Origin: an uncultured Nitrospira sp.
GTDB lineage: Bacteria; Nitrospirota; Nitrospiria; Nitrospirales; Nitrospiraceae
Length of the DNA: 64,000 nt
Assembly: GCA_902500775.1 (NCBI GenBank)
Contig: CABVRZ010000003.1
Coordinates: 1-64,000 of the forward strand
Direction: 5' to 3'
The notes under the pieces: model-generated
The model's database searches: none
What the model saw: only the letters and a program-made list of their open reading frames with translations
Told to the model about the DNA's origin: nothing
Made by a program: the position numbers and the translations under genes
Shown here: in pieces, positions 1 through 9,069 of the stretch
Numbering within the stretch: the first letter of the stretch is position 1
How the letters are laid out: the number at the start of each line of letters is the position of its first letter

Positions 1-226
1 ACTGTTTTTGTTTTTTTCTTTCTTTTTTTTTTCTTTTTTTGGGGGGGTATTTCTCTTTTTTTTTTTTTTTTTGACTGTGGTGCGCCCGCCTTTTTTTCTT
101 TTTTTTTTTTTTTTCTTGTTTCCTCTCGGTGCATTTTTTTTTCCCCCCCTCAAAATTTGATTGGGGGTGGGGAGGGGGAAACCCCCCCCCCCCCCCCCCC
201 CCCCCCCCTTTTTTTTCCTTTCGGAA
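1..226. other. Homopolymer-rich contig end, likely assembly artefact
   Basis: Long runs of T, then G, then about 27 consecutive C fill this stretch, unlike anything else in the window. The first credible gene starts immediately after it with a normal ribosome binding site. I read it as low-quality sequence at the end of a contig. Any open frame through it (poly-Pro from the C run) is spurious. Confidence 0.8.
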
Positions 227-236
227 GAGAAGGAAC

Positions 237-752
237 GTGACGCAGAGGAAGTTGCGGGTGATCTGGATGATTGTGTTGGGAATCTTACCTGCATGGATAA
301 GTGCCGATGCTGCTGTCGGCACGAAGGCGCCGGAGATTGCCAATGCCACCTGGCTCAATGGTGCACCACTTCGCATGGCCGATCTCCGTGGGAAGGTGGT
401 CATGGTCGAGTTCTGGACTTTTGGCTGTTACAACTGCCGAAACGTGGAGCCCGCAGTGAAACAGTGGAATCAGCAGTACACGGATCAGGGCTCTGTGGTC
501 ATCGGTGTACACTCACCGGAGCTCTCATACGAACGAGAGATTGAACATGTGAAGCGATACATCAGGGAGCATAATATCCGTTTCGCAGTGCCGATCTATA
601 ACGACTTCTCCACGTGGAATGCGTATGGCAATCGTTACTGGCCGGCGATGTACCTGATCGACAAACGCGGGATCATTCGCTACGTCAAAATCGGCGAGGG
701 AGGCAATCGAGACACGGAGCGGCAGATTCAGGTTCTGTTAGCGGAAGGTTGA
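237..752 (+). CDS. Secreted thioredoxin-like (TlpA/ResA-type) protein
   Basis: Protein of 171 aa. A basic N-terminus (TQRKLR) and hydrophobic stretch ending near SADA look like a signal peptide, followed by a thioredoxin fold with the redox pair C64-Y-N-C67 (context FWTFGCYNCRNVEP) and a cis-Pro region (YWPAMYLID). Family knowledge: such periplasmic proteins reduce or oxidise thiols, for example in cytochrome c maturation. The start is GTG at 237, chosen because AGAGAAGGA lies just upstream; the longer frame would run into the poly-C artefact. The TFGCYNC context resembles the thioredoxin part of NHL-repeat or DipZ-like proteins. The substrate is unknown. Confidence 0.85.
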   Translation: MTQRKLRVIWMIVLGILPAWISADAAVGTKAPEIANATWLNGAPLRMADLRGKVVMVEFWTFGCYNCRNVEPAVKQWNQQYTDQGSVVIGVHSPELSYEREIEHVKRYIREHNIRFAVPIYNDFSTWNAYGNRYWPAMYLIDKRGIIRYVKIGEGGNRDTERQIQVLLAEG

Positions 753-755
753 TCG

Positions 756-1481
756 CTACCGTCGGCCGTCGTACCAGACCGAGAGATGCTTTTTGTCCTG
801 TAGGGTGCTCTTGGGCTTAATGAAAATCCGGAAGATCTGATGGGCGATCTCTCGGCTGGAGTAAAGCGAGATCTTGCGCGAAGAGGTTTCGAGCGGGTGC
901 TTGGTCAATATGATGAATCGAAGGCCGCGCGGCCGTCCCCACTGAATCAGTGTCTTACTGAGAGCGATTTCATCCAACGCATAGAGGTTCTGATCGAACC
1001 CGCCCACATCTTGGAAGGCGTCGCGACGACAGACCACCAGCGCACCAGCGGCCCAGCCACGTACGATTGAGGTTACGGTCCAGAGTTTTAGGGTCAGATG
1101 AGCCCACCAAGGAAGTCCGTCCATTCGCAGCGTACTGCCACAGCCCACATACTTGCCGGACTCGATCATCTGTAGAATGTCATCTAGCAACTCCGAACTA
1201 AGCAGGCTGTCGGCATCGAGGAAGAGCAGCCAGTCGCCGGTGGCGTGAGCTGCGCCGGCATTGCGGGCTCGGCCGATTTGGTTGATGGGCTCAAAGACGA
1301 CCGTCGCCCCAGCTTGTCTAGCCAGGTCCCCGGTGTTGTCGGTGGAGTTATTATCAACGACGATGATCTCTGCGGTGAATCCCGGTTGGTGGTTGGCCTC
1401 CAAGGAGATAGCGATGGAGTGGAGGGTGCGTTCGATCAGCCGTGCTTCATTGAATGCGGGGATGACGATGGATAGGTGCAT
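756..1481 (-). CDS. Family 2 glycosyltransferase
   Basis: Protein of 241 aa with a GT-A fold: N-terminal LSIVIPAFNEARLIERTL, nucleotide-binding VVDNNSTDNT, and the metal-binding D89-A-D91 in LLFLDADS. It transfers a sugar from a nucleotide-activated donor to an unknown acceptor on the cytoplasmic side. There is no clear membrane segment apart from a weakly hydrophobic stretch near residues 130-145. It is convergent with the thioredoxin-like gene (3 bp gap) and divergent from lhr. The TuaG/rSAM-associated small GT2 group is the closest type I can suggest. Confidence 0.85.
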   Translation of the reverse strand: MHLSIVIPAFNEARLIERTLHSIAISLEANHQPGFTAEIIVVDNNSTDNTGDLARQAGATVVFEPINQIGRARNAGAAHATGDWLLFLDADSLLSSELLDDILQMIESGKYVGCGSTLRMDGLPWWAHLTLKLWTVTSIVRGWAAGALVVCRRDAFQDVGGFDQNLYALDEIALSKTLIQWGRPRGLRFIILTKHPLETSSRKISLYSSREIAHQIFRIFIKPKSTLQDKKHLSVWYDGRR

Positions 1482-1795
1482 AGACGGCCATCATGCCACA
1501 AGTACCCGCTGAAGGGGAAATGGGTGGCGAATTCATCGGGTACATCTGATCACAAATATTTTTATTGGGAGATATACTTTGGCGAGGTGGATCGTCCTCA
1601 GGTCGTGAGCGATGACAACAGGAATGTTATGTTAGGTAGGCTCAAGGTAACTGGATTCACGGCAGTATGGATCCGAGCCACTCTCGGGGGTGATGTTGCT
1701 CACGGCAATGCAGGCCTTGAGGAGGAGTATGGAGTAGCAGTTGTCGACCTTTCACGGATAGAGTCACTTGGCATGGTGTGGTACGATTCCGCACC
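1482..1795. other. Divergent intergenic region between glycosyltransferase and lhr
   Basis: About 310 bases lie between two divergent genes and presumably contain both promoters. A stretch near 1550-1580 is AT-rich (ACAAATATTTTTATTGGGAG). I cannot place -35/-10 boxes with confidence. An open frame crosses the region but has no family features and overlaps the lhr start. Confidence 0.5.
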
Positions 1796-4700
1796 ATGCC
1801 GCTCACGCAATTTCATCCCCTCATCACCGACTGGTTTCAATCAGCCATCGGCCAGCCGACGGATGCCCAACTGCAGGCCTGGCCGGCGATTCAGTCCGGG
1901 GCGGATACGCTGATTGCGGCGCCGACCGGATCGGGTAAGACCCTCGCGGCCTTTCTCTCCTGCATCGATCAACTCTTCAAACAAGCACTCGCGCGCGAAC
2001 TTGATGACCATACCCACGTACTCTATGTCTCACCCCTGAAAGCGCTGAGCAACGACATTCAGAAGAATCTTCAGAAGCCCCTTGCCGAGATAGGGGACCG
2101 TGCGCTACAGGCTGGGCTGATGATGCCGGAGCTGCGCGTGCTGGTGCGCACTGGCGACACGCCGATGGCCGACCGGCAGCAGATGCTCAAGCGACCGCCG
2201 CACATTCTTGTTACGACGCCGGAGTCGCTGTTCATTCTCCTCACGGCGGAGAAGAGTCGTCGATTGCTCCAGACTGTTCGCACCGTCATTGTCGATGAAA
2301 TCCACGCCTTGGCGCCAAACAAGCGCGGGGCTCATCTCACTCTATCGCTTGAACGACTGGAAGCACTGACCCTGACGAAGCCCCAACGCATCGGCCTCTC
2401 GGCCACGCAACGTCCGATTGAACTCGTCGCACAGTTCCTCGTGGGGAATCAAAGCCCGTTGTTCGTGAAGCGTGAAACGCCTCTCGTGTCAAACTCAGTC
2501 CTCAGCACTTCCCTCGACGATGCTCAGAACCCTGAGCCTGTCGAAGGGCAGCAGTCGGCACCATGCATTATCATCGACGTCGGCCACAAACGCCAAATGG
2601 ATCTCGCGGTTGAAGTGCCCAAAGACGAACTGAGTGCGATCGCGACGAATGCGATCTGGGCAGACATCTATGATCGTGTGGCGGCACTGGTGCGCGAACA
2701 CCGAACGACCCTGGTCTTCGTGAATACGCGTCGGTTGGCGGAACGGGTGTCACACTATCTGGAAGAGCGACTTCAAGATCTCGGTCCGGATGTCGTGGCA
2801 GCGCACCACGGGAGCTTGTCACGGCAGATTCGCCTCTTGGCCGAAGAACGGTTGAAGAGCGGGAAGACACGCGTGGTCGTGGCGACGGCCTCGCTTGAAC
2901 TTGGCATTGATGTGGGCACGGTCGATCTAGTTTGCCAAATCGGGTCGTCCCGGGCGATCGCGACCTGCTTGCAACGGGTCGGTCGATCCGGGCACCGGAT
3001 CAAGGCGATTCCCAAGGGCCGCTTCTTTGCCACGACACGAGACGAGTTGCTCGAATGTGCCGCGATCATCCATGCGATCAAGGCCGGCACGCTGGATCGC
3101 ATCACCGTGCCGCCTGCGCCACTCGATATTTTGGCCCAGCAGCTTGTGGCCGCGGCGGCAACGCAGACTTGGACGGAAGAGGAGTTGTATCAGCTGGTTC
3201 GTCGAGCCTTTCCTTATCGTGACCTGGAACGGACGACTTTCGATCATGTGGTCCAGATGCTGGCCGATGGGATCGCCACGAATCGAGGTCGGGGCTTGGC
3301 CTATCTCTATCACGACCGGATCAACCATCGGCTGAAGGGACGGCGTGGGGCGAGACTGGCGGCGATTACCTCCGGCGGGGCGATTCCTGACACGGCGAAC
3401 TATACGGTGGTGGCTGAGCCGGAAGGCACCGTAGTTGGTACCGTTGATGAAGATTTTGCCGTGGAGAGTTTGGCCGGCGATATCATGCTACTCGGCAATA
3501 CCTCATGGCGCATCAAGCACGTGGGGATGGGCAAGGTCCATGTCGAAGATGCCCATGGCGCCCCACCCAGTATTCCCTTCTGGCTGGGCGAGGCTCCCTC
3601 ACGCACTGCAGAACTCTCCGCCGAAGTTGCAAGCCTTCGAGCAGAGATTGCAGCACGAGCTTCTGCTTCCGGTGTCTCAACACTCAGCACTCAATCCTCA
3701 GCCCTATACTTTCTCCAGCATGAATGTGGCCTCGATCCTCGTGGTGCGCAACAGGCAGTCGAATATGTATTGGCCGGCAAGCTGGTACTCGGAGTGGTCC
3801 CGACCCAGGAAACAATCGTCGCGGAACGATTCTTCGATGAAAGCGGTGGCATGCAGCTGGTCATTCATGCACCCTTCGGCGGGCGGATCAACAAGGCGTG
3901 GGGGCTGGCCCTGCGCAAGCGATTCTGTGTGACGTTCGACTTCGAGCTGCAAGCGGCGGCGACGGATAACGGCCTGGTGATCTCGCTCGGAGAGAAGCAT
4001 AGTTTTCCCCTGGAGTCGGTGTTCGGCTATCTCCATTCCAATAGCCTGCGCGAGGTGCTCATCCAAGCGGTACTCTTGGCGCCGATGTTTGCCACACGTT
4101 GGCGCTGGAATGTTTCGCGTGCGCTGGCACTGCTCCGATTCTCGAAAGGCAAGAAAGTCCCGCCGCAGATTCAGCGGATGAAAGCGGAAGATCTGCTTGC
4201 TGTCGTCTTCCCCGACGCGATTGCCTGCCAGGAGAATCTCACCGGGCAACGGGCGGCCCGGCAGATTCCGGACCATCCACTCGTTCAAGAAACCGTACGT
4301 GACTGTCTGACTGAAGCGATGGACGGGGAGGGGCTGACTGTGGTGCTACGTCGCATTGAATCTGGTGTGATCCGTTGTGTGGCGATCGATACACCGTCAC
4401 CGTCGGTCTTCTCGCATGAGATTCTCAACGCGAACCCCTATGCGTTTCTCGACGATGCGCCACTGGAGGAACGGCGGTCCCGCGCTGTTGAGCTGCGACG
4501 GACCTTGCCACCGGAATTGCTCGGCGAGGTCGGGGCTCTCGATCCGACAGCGATCGAGGACGTCGTCCGCGAATCTTGGCCGGTCGTTCGTGACGCCGAC
4601 GAACTCCACGATGCGCTGCTGACCTTGGTTTGGGTACCAGAGTCTGAGATGAGCCAATGGGTTGTCTATATGCCATCGCTCGTTGAGTCCGGTCGGGCTG

Positions 4701-6229
4701 TCCCACTCACCGTGAGAGGTGAGGGGTTAGGGGTAAGGGGATGGAGTGCTACAGAATATCATCAGAGAGTCGAACAAGTATTTGCAGAAGGAGATGACTC
4801 GACGCTCGATACGATTCTGCTGGGATGGATGGAAAGTATTGGTCCGATCGCGACAAGCGAACTGACACAGCGTCTCTCTCTGCCAGTGGAGATGATTGAA
4901 GCGGGGATGATCCGGCTTGAAACGCAAGGGCAGGTCTTGCGAGGTCAGTTTCGTGAAACGTCATGCGTGACACGTGAATCCAAAGGATTGTCGCCTTACC
5001 CCTCACCCCTTTCCCTTCACGAATTCTGCCATCGCCGCCTATTGGCTCGCATCCATCGCCTGACGATCGGCAAATTGCGCAAGGAAGTGGAACCAGTCAC
5101 TGCTGCTGAGTTTATGACGTTTCTTCTCCAGTGGCAGCACCTGGCTCACGGCTCTCGTCAGCATGGTGAGGCTGGGCTACTAGAAGCGGTCAAGCAACTC
5201 GCCGGCTTCGAAGCGGCAGCCTCCAGTTGGGATACACACCTGTTACGCCCACGTATGGCGAAATATGAACCGGAGTTACTGGATCGCCTCTGCCTCAGTG
5301 GATCGGTGAGTTGGGGACGGCTTTCGCCGCACCCACGATTGGGCTCACGCGATGAGGCAGACCGGACGAAGCGCATTCTGCCGACGAGCCTGGCGCCGAT
5401 CTCAGTTTTTCCACGTGACGAAAGTGAATGGCTATTGGCCGCTACACAGGACAACCAGACTCTTACCAATCCTGAGCCCTATGCGGGTCTGACGTCAGTC
5501 GCACGAGAGCTCTGTCTGGTGCTTGCCGAACGTGGAGCCTGTTTCTTTGCGGACCTTGTCCGTGGGACGGGGCATCTGCCTACAGAGGTGGAGAATGGAT
5601 TATGGGAACTTGCCGCGGCCGGCCTCGCCACGGCCGATGGATTCGACAACCTGCGTGCGTTGGTGGATCCCCATCGGCGTCGTGCCGAAGGACGTGAACG
5701 ATCACGCCGTCCACGTCATGCTGCAGGCCGCTGGTCGCTCTTGAGATCGCTCCCGTCTCAGTCCTCAGAACTCAGTTCCGGCAACTCAGCACTTTCAGAA
5801 AAGGTTGCCCGCCAACTCCTTCGCCGATACGGCATCGTATTTCGCGATCTGCTGGTGCGCGAATCATTGGTTCAATCCTGGCGAGATCTCTTGGTCGTCT
5901 ACCGGAAGCTTGAGTTGAAAGGGGAGGTGCGTGGGGGACGGTTCGTTTCAGGCTTCGTCGGTGAGCAGTTTGCCCTCCCGGAAGCGGTAGAGGCACTGCG
6001 GGCCGCACGAAAATCTGGTTCGACTCGTAGTGGGGCCGAGATCAAATTGTCTGCATGCGATCCCTTAAATCTTGCGGGGATCCTCTTCCCTGGCCCGCGT
6101 GTGTCTGCTGTGCCAACGAACTTTCTGGTGTTACGCGATGGCCTAGTCGTTCGTACGGTGATGGGACGGCAGGGTGAGCGCACTGTTGCCGAACAGCTTC
6201 GTTCGGCAACAGCCCTCCCACCAGGATAA
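1796..6229 (+). CDS. lhr: Long-form ATP-dependent helicase Lhr
   Basis: Protein of about 1477 aa, a superfamily 2 DNA helicase. Walker A is APTGSGKT (residues 42-49), the DEIH box lies near 167-170, motif III is GLSATQ, and the helicase C motif is QRVGRSGHR. The Lhr-specific winged-helix/β-barrel core follows, then the long C-terminal region of the ~1500-aa Lhr class, linked to DNA repair. The ATG at 1796 is preferred over GTG 1778 because MPLTQFHPL aligns with the family start. Several short low-complexity segments interrupt the protein in frame and look like intergenic repeats that became coding (see repeat entries). The gene ends in a strong inverted repeat and is convergent with the lipoprotein gene at 6240. 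Confidence 0.93.
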   Translation: MPLTQFHPLITDWFQSAIGQPTDAQLQAWPAIQSGADTLIAAPTGSGKTLAAFLSCIDQLFKQALARELDDHTHVLYVSPLKALSNDIQKNLQKPLAEIGDRALQAGLMMPELRVLVRTGDTPMADRQQMLKRPPHILVTTPESLFILLTAEKSRRLLQTVRTVIVDEIHALAPNKRGAHLTLSLERLEALTLTKPQRIGLSATQRPIELVAQFLVGNQSPLFVKRETPLVSNSVLSTSLDDAQNPEPVEGQQSAPCIIIDVGHKRQMDLAVEVPKDELSAIATNAIWADIYDRVAALVREHRTTLVFVNTRRLAERVSHYLEERLQDLGPDVVAAHHGSLSRQIRLLAEERLKSGKTRVVVATASLELGIDVGTVDLVCQIGSSRAIATCLQRVGRSGHRIKAIPKGRFFATTRDELLECAAIIHAIKAGTLDRITVPPAPLDILAQQLVAAAATQTWTEEELYQLVRRAFPYRDLERTTFDHVVQMLADGIATNRGRGLAYLYHDRINHRLKGRRGARLAAITSGGAIPDTANYTVVAEPEGTVVGTVDEDFAVESLAGDIMLLGNTSWRIKHVGMGKVHVEDAHGAPPSIPFWLGEAPSRTAELSAEVASLRAEIAARASASGVSTLSTQSSALYFLQHECGLDPRGAQQAVEYVLAGKLVLGVVPTQETIVAERFFDESGGMQLVIHAPFGGRINKAWGLALRKRFCVTFDFELQAAATDNGLVISLGEKHSFPLESVFGYLHSNSLREVLIQAVLLAPMFATRWRWNVSRALALLRFSKGKKVPPQIQRMKAEDLLAVVFPDAIACQENLTGQRAARQIPDHPLVQETVRDCLTEAMDGEGLTVVLRRIESGVIRCVAIDTPSPSVFSHEILNANPYAFLDDAPLEERRSRAVELRRTLPPELLGEVGALDPTAIEDVVRESWPVVRDADELHDALLTLVWVPESEMSQWVVYMPSLVESGRAVPLTVRGEGLGVRGWSATEYHQRVEQVFAEGDDSTLDTILLGWMESIGPIATSELTQRLSLPVEMIEAGMIRLETQGQVLRGQFRETSCVTRESKGLSPYPSPLSLHEFCHRRLLARIHRLTIGKLRKEVEPVTAAEFMTFLLQWQHLAHGSRQHGEAGLLEAVKQLAGFEAAASSWDTHLLRPRMAKYEPELLDRLCLSGSVSWGRLSPHPRLGSRDEADRTKRILPTSLAPISVFPRDESEWLLAATQDNQTLTNPEPYAGLTSVARELCLVLAERGACFFADLVRGTGHLPTEVENGLWELAAAGLATADGFDNLRALVDPHRRRAEGRERSRRPRHAAGRWSLLRSLPSQSSELSSGNSALSEKVARQLLRRYGIVFRDLLVRESLVQSWRDLLVVYRKLELKGEVRGGRFVSGFVGEQFALPEAVEALRAARKSGSTRSGAEIKLSACDPLNLAGILFPGPRVSAVPTNFLVLRDGLVVRTVMGRQGERTVAEQLRSATALPPG
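2523..2548. repeat. Dispersed palindrome-type repeat inside lhr
   Basis: The core CTGAGCCTGTCGAAG (2532-2546) also occurs, inverted, at 27977-27991 in an intergenic region. Here it is read in frame as part of lhr (residues reading NPEPVEG), between conserved helicase segments. Confidence 0.7.
3675..3701. repeat. CTCA/ACTCAG-rich low-complexity insert in lhr
   Basis: TCTCAACACTCAGCACTC and the bases after it are built from ACTCAG-like units. A similar tract lies in the intergenic region at 20146-20180, and another inside lhr at 5755-5792. It encodes Ser/Thr-rich filler in the Lhr accessory region. Confidence 0.6.
4721..5011. repeat. Inverted pair of GGGGTNAGGGG repeats inside lhr
   Basis: GAGGGGTTAGGGGTAAGG (4721-4738) and CCTTACCCCTCACCCCTT (4994-5011) are inverted copies matching at 16 of 18 positions. 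Both are read in frame (RGEGLGVRG and LSPYPSPLS), so they add low-complexity loops to the protein. Confidence 0.65.
5755..5792. repeat. Third ACTCAG-type insert in lhr
   Basis: GTCTCAGTCCTCAGAACTCAG and the following bases repeat the CTCAG unit. The tract encodes SQSSELSSGNSAL near the C-terminal part of Lhr. Confidence 0.55.
6183..6212. terminator. Perfect 12-bp inverted repeat at the end of lhr
   Basis: CTGTTGCCGAAC (6183-6194) and GTTCGGCAACAG (6201-6212) form a perfect stem with a 6-nt loop inside the last lhr codons. A second 7-bp hairpin, CCTCCCA/TGGGAGG (6214-6239), spans the stop codon. Both sit at the junction of two convergent genes, so they may act as a bidirectional terminator. 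There is no T-run, so this is an inference. Confidence 0.5.
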
Positions 6230-6239
6230 TGATGGGAGG

Positions 6240-6638
6240 CTAATTCACGAATAGCTGAGCTCGGTCACGGAGAAGGGTGAGCAACGCCGTCGGACCTTGG
6301 GCACCTATCGTGGCATATCCTGCCTGGGCCTCAGAAAAAAATGCTGGCTCTCGATCCGTCGGCACCCCTAAGAGTCTGCTCAGTGACGCCAGATATTCGC
6401 CTTGCCCGGCCGCGAGATCGTGCTGCAGATTGTCATAGTTGAAAGAGACAAAGGCGGTGGCTTTGAAGTCCGGCTTCAGCTGACCGTCTTCGTTCCACCA
6501 GGCCGCGCCTGAGGTCGTGCCGGTCACATTGGACGTGGTGTCGGTGATTTGGTTAATGGTGCCTTTGACCGTGCAGCCGGTCAGTCCAAGCAGCAGACTG
6601 ACACCAAGGGCTGCTAAGCATTGTAAACGGTTGCGCAT
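6240..6638 (-). CDS. Small lipoprotein, DUF3015-like
   Basis: Protein of 132 aa with a signal peptide and lipobox (LLGLTGC) predicting lipidation at Cys22. The mature part contains QHDLAAGQGEYLASLSRLLGV, which resembles DUF3015 proteins; that match is from memory and is moderate. It is expected in the cell envelope and its function is unknown. It is convergent with lhr, 10 bp away, and divergent from the gene at 6770. Confidence 0.75.
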   Translation of the reverse strand: MRNRLQCLAALGVSLLLGLTGCTVKGTINQITDTTSNVTGTTSGAAWWNEDGQLKPDFKATAFVSFNYDNLQHDLAAGQGEYLASLSRLLGVPTDREPAFFSEAQAGYATIGAQGPTALLTLLRDRAQLFVN

Positions 6639-6769
6639 CGTGGACCTCCATATTCATAGGGACAATGGCTCCACTATAACATACGAGCCCTCAAGTTCGT
6701 TCGAATGTGCGCCGATAGGAGATCGACGGGAGGGTTGTACTCGAGAGACGATCAGAGAGAGGAGTGGCC

Positions 6770-7687
6770 ATGTCGGTTCAGCCTCTGACATCCTTCGATC
6801 CGCAGCAATTGTTTAAGCTGGGTTCACGACCTGAGGGTGGAATTCATCGACTGGATACGAAGATCAGTGCGCTCTCGATCTCACAGGAATTTTCAGGACG
6901 ATTGAATGTGACCACGGCCGATGGCGATCGGGTTACGCTGGTAACTGATCGTGATGACCGGTATGGTGCTAGTGCCGTGCGGTCCTTTCTCCAGACTCCT
7001 CAGGGAAGTGGGACTGTCGGTGCAGAGTTTGTGCAGAGTGCCCATGCGCATAACTTCGGCATTGCGGTCAGTGGGGATCTCAACGAGGCTGAAGTGACGG
7101 ATCTTGAGAAAGTATTTGAGAAGGTTTCGAGTATCTTTCGTGGGTTGTTTCAGGGACACGATGATGAGGCCAAAGCTCACACCGTTCACCTTGCAGAGGG
7201 GTTTCGTGGGTTGGAACAGCTTTCCAGTCTTGATTTGAGTGTCGAGATTGTCCGGTCTGTGACGGTCGTGTCAACAGTAAGTAGTACCCCGGGTGGGGCG
7301 CCAGGGACGACGGCGGCGATCCCGCAGTCGTCCAACGGTACCACGGCGCCCACCCCGTCATCTGATTTCTCGGAAGCAGGGCATCTTGCCCTGCCGGTGA
7401 GCGGAGCACAATTCGCCTCTTTGGTCCGGCAAGTCTTCGATGCAGTGAATCAACTCCAAGCCGATCTCGAAAAGGTTCGTCATCATCTACCGGCCTTCCT
7501 CGACAAGTTACGCGAGGAATTCGCCCGGGAGTTGTTACGACCTGAGCCGCAATCAGAGACTGCGGCTCGCAATCGTTCCTCCAAGGACGCTTCACCTACT
7601 CACGACCCATCGGCAGACAGTCATACGCTACTGCTGGCCTATCGATCGCTCACGGAGACGTCTCTTTCGCTGTCGCTACAAGCTTAG
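6770..7687 (+). CDS. Conserved hypothetical protein with coiled C-terminal region
   Basis: Protein of 305 aa without signal peptide or membrane segment. An N-terminal β-rich part (residues ~30-75, SISQEFSGRLNVTTADGDRVTL) is followed by SGDLNEAEVTDLEKVFEKV, a Ser/Thr/Pro linker (~165-205) and a helical C-terminal part. The pairing of 'DGD-V-T-L' with 'GDL-EAE---LEK' recalls uncharacterised proteins of other bacteria, but I cannot assign a function. The ATG at 6770 is chosen for the GAGAGGAG just upstream; GTG at 6764 is the alternative. Confidence 0.7.
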   Translation: MSVQPLTSFDPQQLFKLGSRPEGGIHRLDTKISALSISQEFSGRLNVTTADGDRVTLVTDRDDRYGASAVRSFLQTPQGSGTVGAEFVQSAHAHNFGIAVSGDLNEAEVTDLEKVFEKVSSIFRGLFQGHDDEAKAHTVHLAEGFRGLEQLSSLDLSVEIVRSVTVVSTVSSTPGGAPGTTAAIPQSSNGTTAPTPSSDFSEAGHLALPVSGAQFASLVRQVFDAVNQLQADLEKVRHHLPAFLDKLREEFARELLRPEPQSETAARNRSSKDASPTHDPSADSHTLLLAYRSLTETSLSLSLQA

Positions 7688-9069
7688 TTCACCCACAATC
7701 GTTGATACCACTTCTTCTCTTCTTCAATCGGTATTGAAGCCAGATTCATAGCTTTACGGATCTGTCCGATGTTCCAGCCGGTGAGGTTGGCCAGCGTCTG
7801 CGCTTCCTTCTCATAGCGGTCGCGTAACTGCTGGCGGTAGGCCGTCGCGGCTGGACATTCATCCGTTCCAGTCCAGGGGTGGCGCAGAATGTAGCGAGCT
7901 TGAAAATTGTTTCGATCGGATGTTTCCTGGAACATTAAGTCTTCAGGAAAGTGGGCGGCGTCATAGCGAACATGGAGACGGGTGAGGAACACATTCTGTA
8001 CCTGCGGTTGTGGGATGAACCCTTTACCACGCGGCATAGGAACGGTGCTGTTGTGCCAGAAAACCCCAAGACTCCGCAGCTCTTCGGCTGCGAGTGGGTT
8101 TGCGGCGCAGGGATCGCACCAGTTCATATCCCAAGCATACTCGAGAAATACTCCGCGCTGGCTCTCACGTTTCACTTGCTGTGTGAAGAGGTCGCGATAG
8201 AAGTCACCAAATTGGTCCTTTACATACAGGGGAATCTCCTGCGCCTCCGGTAACCGGGCTGTTCGGTAGTTCGTCGTTTCGACGCGACCTTGCTTGGTCA
8301 GGGTATAGATGAAGAGTTCTTGTGCGCCGTCGGCGTTCACTGTGCCGAGCCGAATCGGCAGCATGAATTTTGGTGATTCAAACGCAATCTGCAACGGACG
8401 AAGGTGTGTAAAACCGAGCTTGGATTGTTCCAAGAGATTCACCTTGGCCACAAAGAACTTCATCTGTTGTTTTAAGTAGCTCTGCAGCACCGCTGAGGCC
8501 CCGTTCGGTATCTTGTACCCGTTTTCCGTTAACCAGGTTTCGAGTCCATGGCTTTCCTTGGCTGAGAGAATCAGGATGTCGTACTCGCCAACGGTATGTT
8601 GCGCCTCGACGGTCACGCCGAGTGCCTTATCGCGCTCCTTGGATGAGGCACTTGCCGGCGTCATGCTCTTCGCCATATCGAGAAGACGCCGTTCCATCAG
8701 CTCGTACCGGACACAGGGGTTCTCGTCGAAATACTCCACCAGCCGTGGCGCCGAGTAGTCGGCCAAGTGTTTCAGTACGGCCGGATCACCGACATGGATT
8801 TGGTCCTTCTCAAGTACGGTCGGGACCGGAACCACCATCGCGAATTCTTTCCCCTCACCTTTAAAGTCATTGGCCATCGTGATGACGGTCTTGTTGTCAT
8901 GACGGGCGATCACCACTTCGGACGCTTTGTTAAAGAGTTGCGTATCGGCCTTGCCGACATAGAACCCGCAGAAGGCTGAGGCATCGGCACTCCAGATGAA
9001 CAGGCCTACCAGAAACATAAATGTGGGCAGGGTAAGACGTTTCATGAAAACCTTCACATGCCGATTCAT
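7684..9069 (-). CDS. Secreted DUF2330 protein
   Basis: Protein of 461 aa with an N-terminal signal peptide (cleavage near SADASA) followed by the typical DUF2330 opening FCGFYVGKAD and TMANDFKGEGKEFAMVVPVP. The biochemical function of the family is unknown; it should be exported. The start ATG overlaps the stop of the upstream RnfD-like gene (ATGA) and has AAGGAGG in front, so the two are translationally coupled. It runs into the gene at 6770 with a 4-base convergent overlap of the 3' ends. Confidence 0.85.
   Translation of the reverse strand: MNRHVKVFMKRLTLPTFMFLVGLFIWSADASAFCGFYVGKADTQLFNKASEVVIARHDNKTVITMANDFKGEGKEFAMVVPVPTVLEKDQIHVGDPAVLKHLADYSAPRLVEYFDENPCVRYELMERRLLDMAKSMTPASASSKERDKALGVTVEAQHTVGEYDILILSAKESHGLETWLTENGYKIPNGASAVLQSYLKQQMKFFVAKVNLLEQSKLGFTHLRPLQIAFESPKFMLPIRLGTVNADGAQELFIYTLTKQGRVETTNYRTARLPEAQEIPLYVKDQFGDFYRDLFTQQVKRESQRGVFLEYAWDMNWCDPCAANPLAAEELRSLGVFWHNSTVPMPRGKGFIPQPQVQNVFLTRLHVRYDAAHFPEDLMFQETSDRNNFQARYILRHPWTGTDECPAATAYRQQLRDRYEKEAQTLANLTGWNIGQIRKAMNLASIPIEEEKKWYQRLWVN

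Noticed and set aside
129-236. N-terminal poly-Pro extension of the thioredoxin-like frame
   Set aside because: It comes from translating the poly-C artefact; the GTG at 237 has a proper ribosome binding site and signal peptide.
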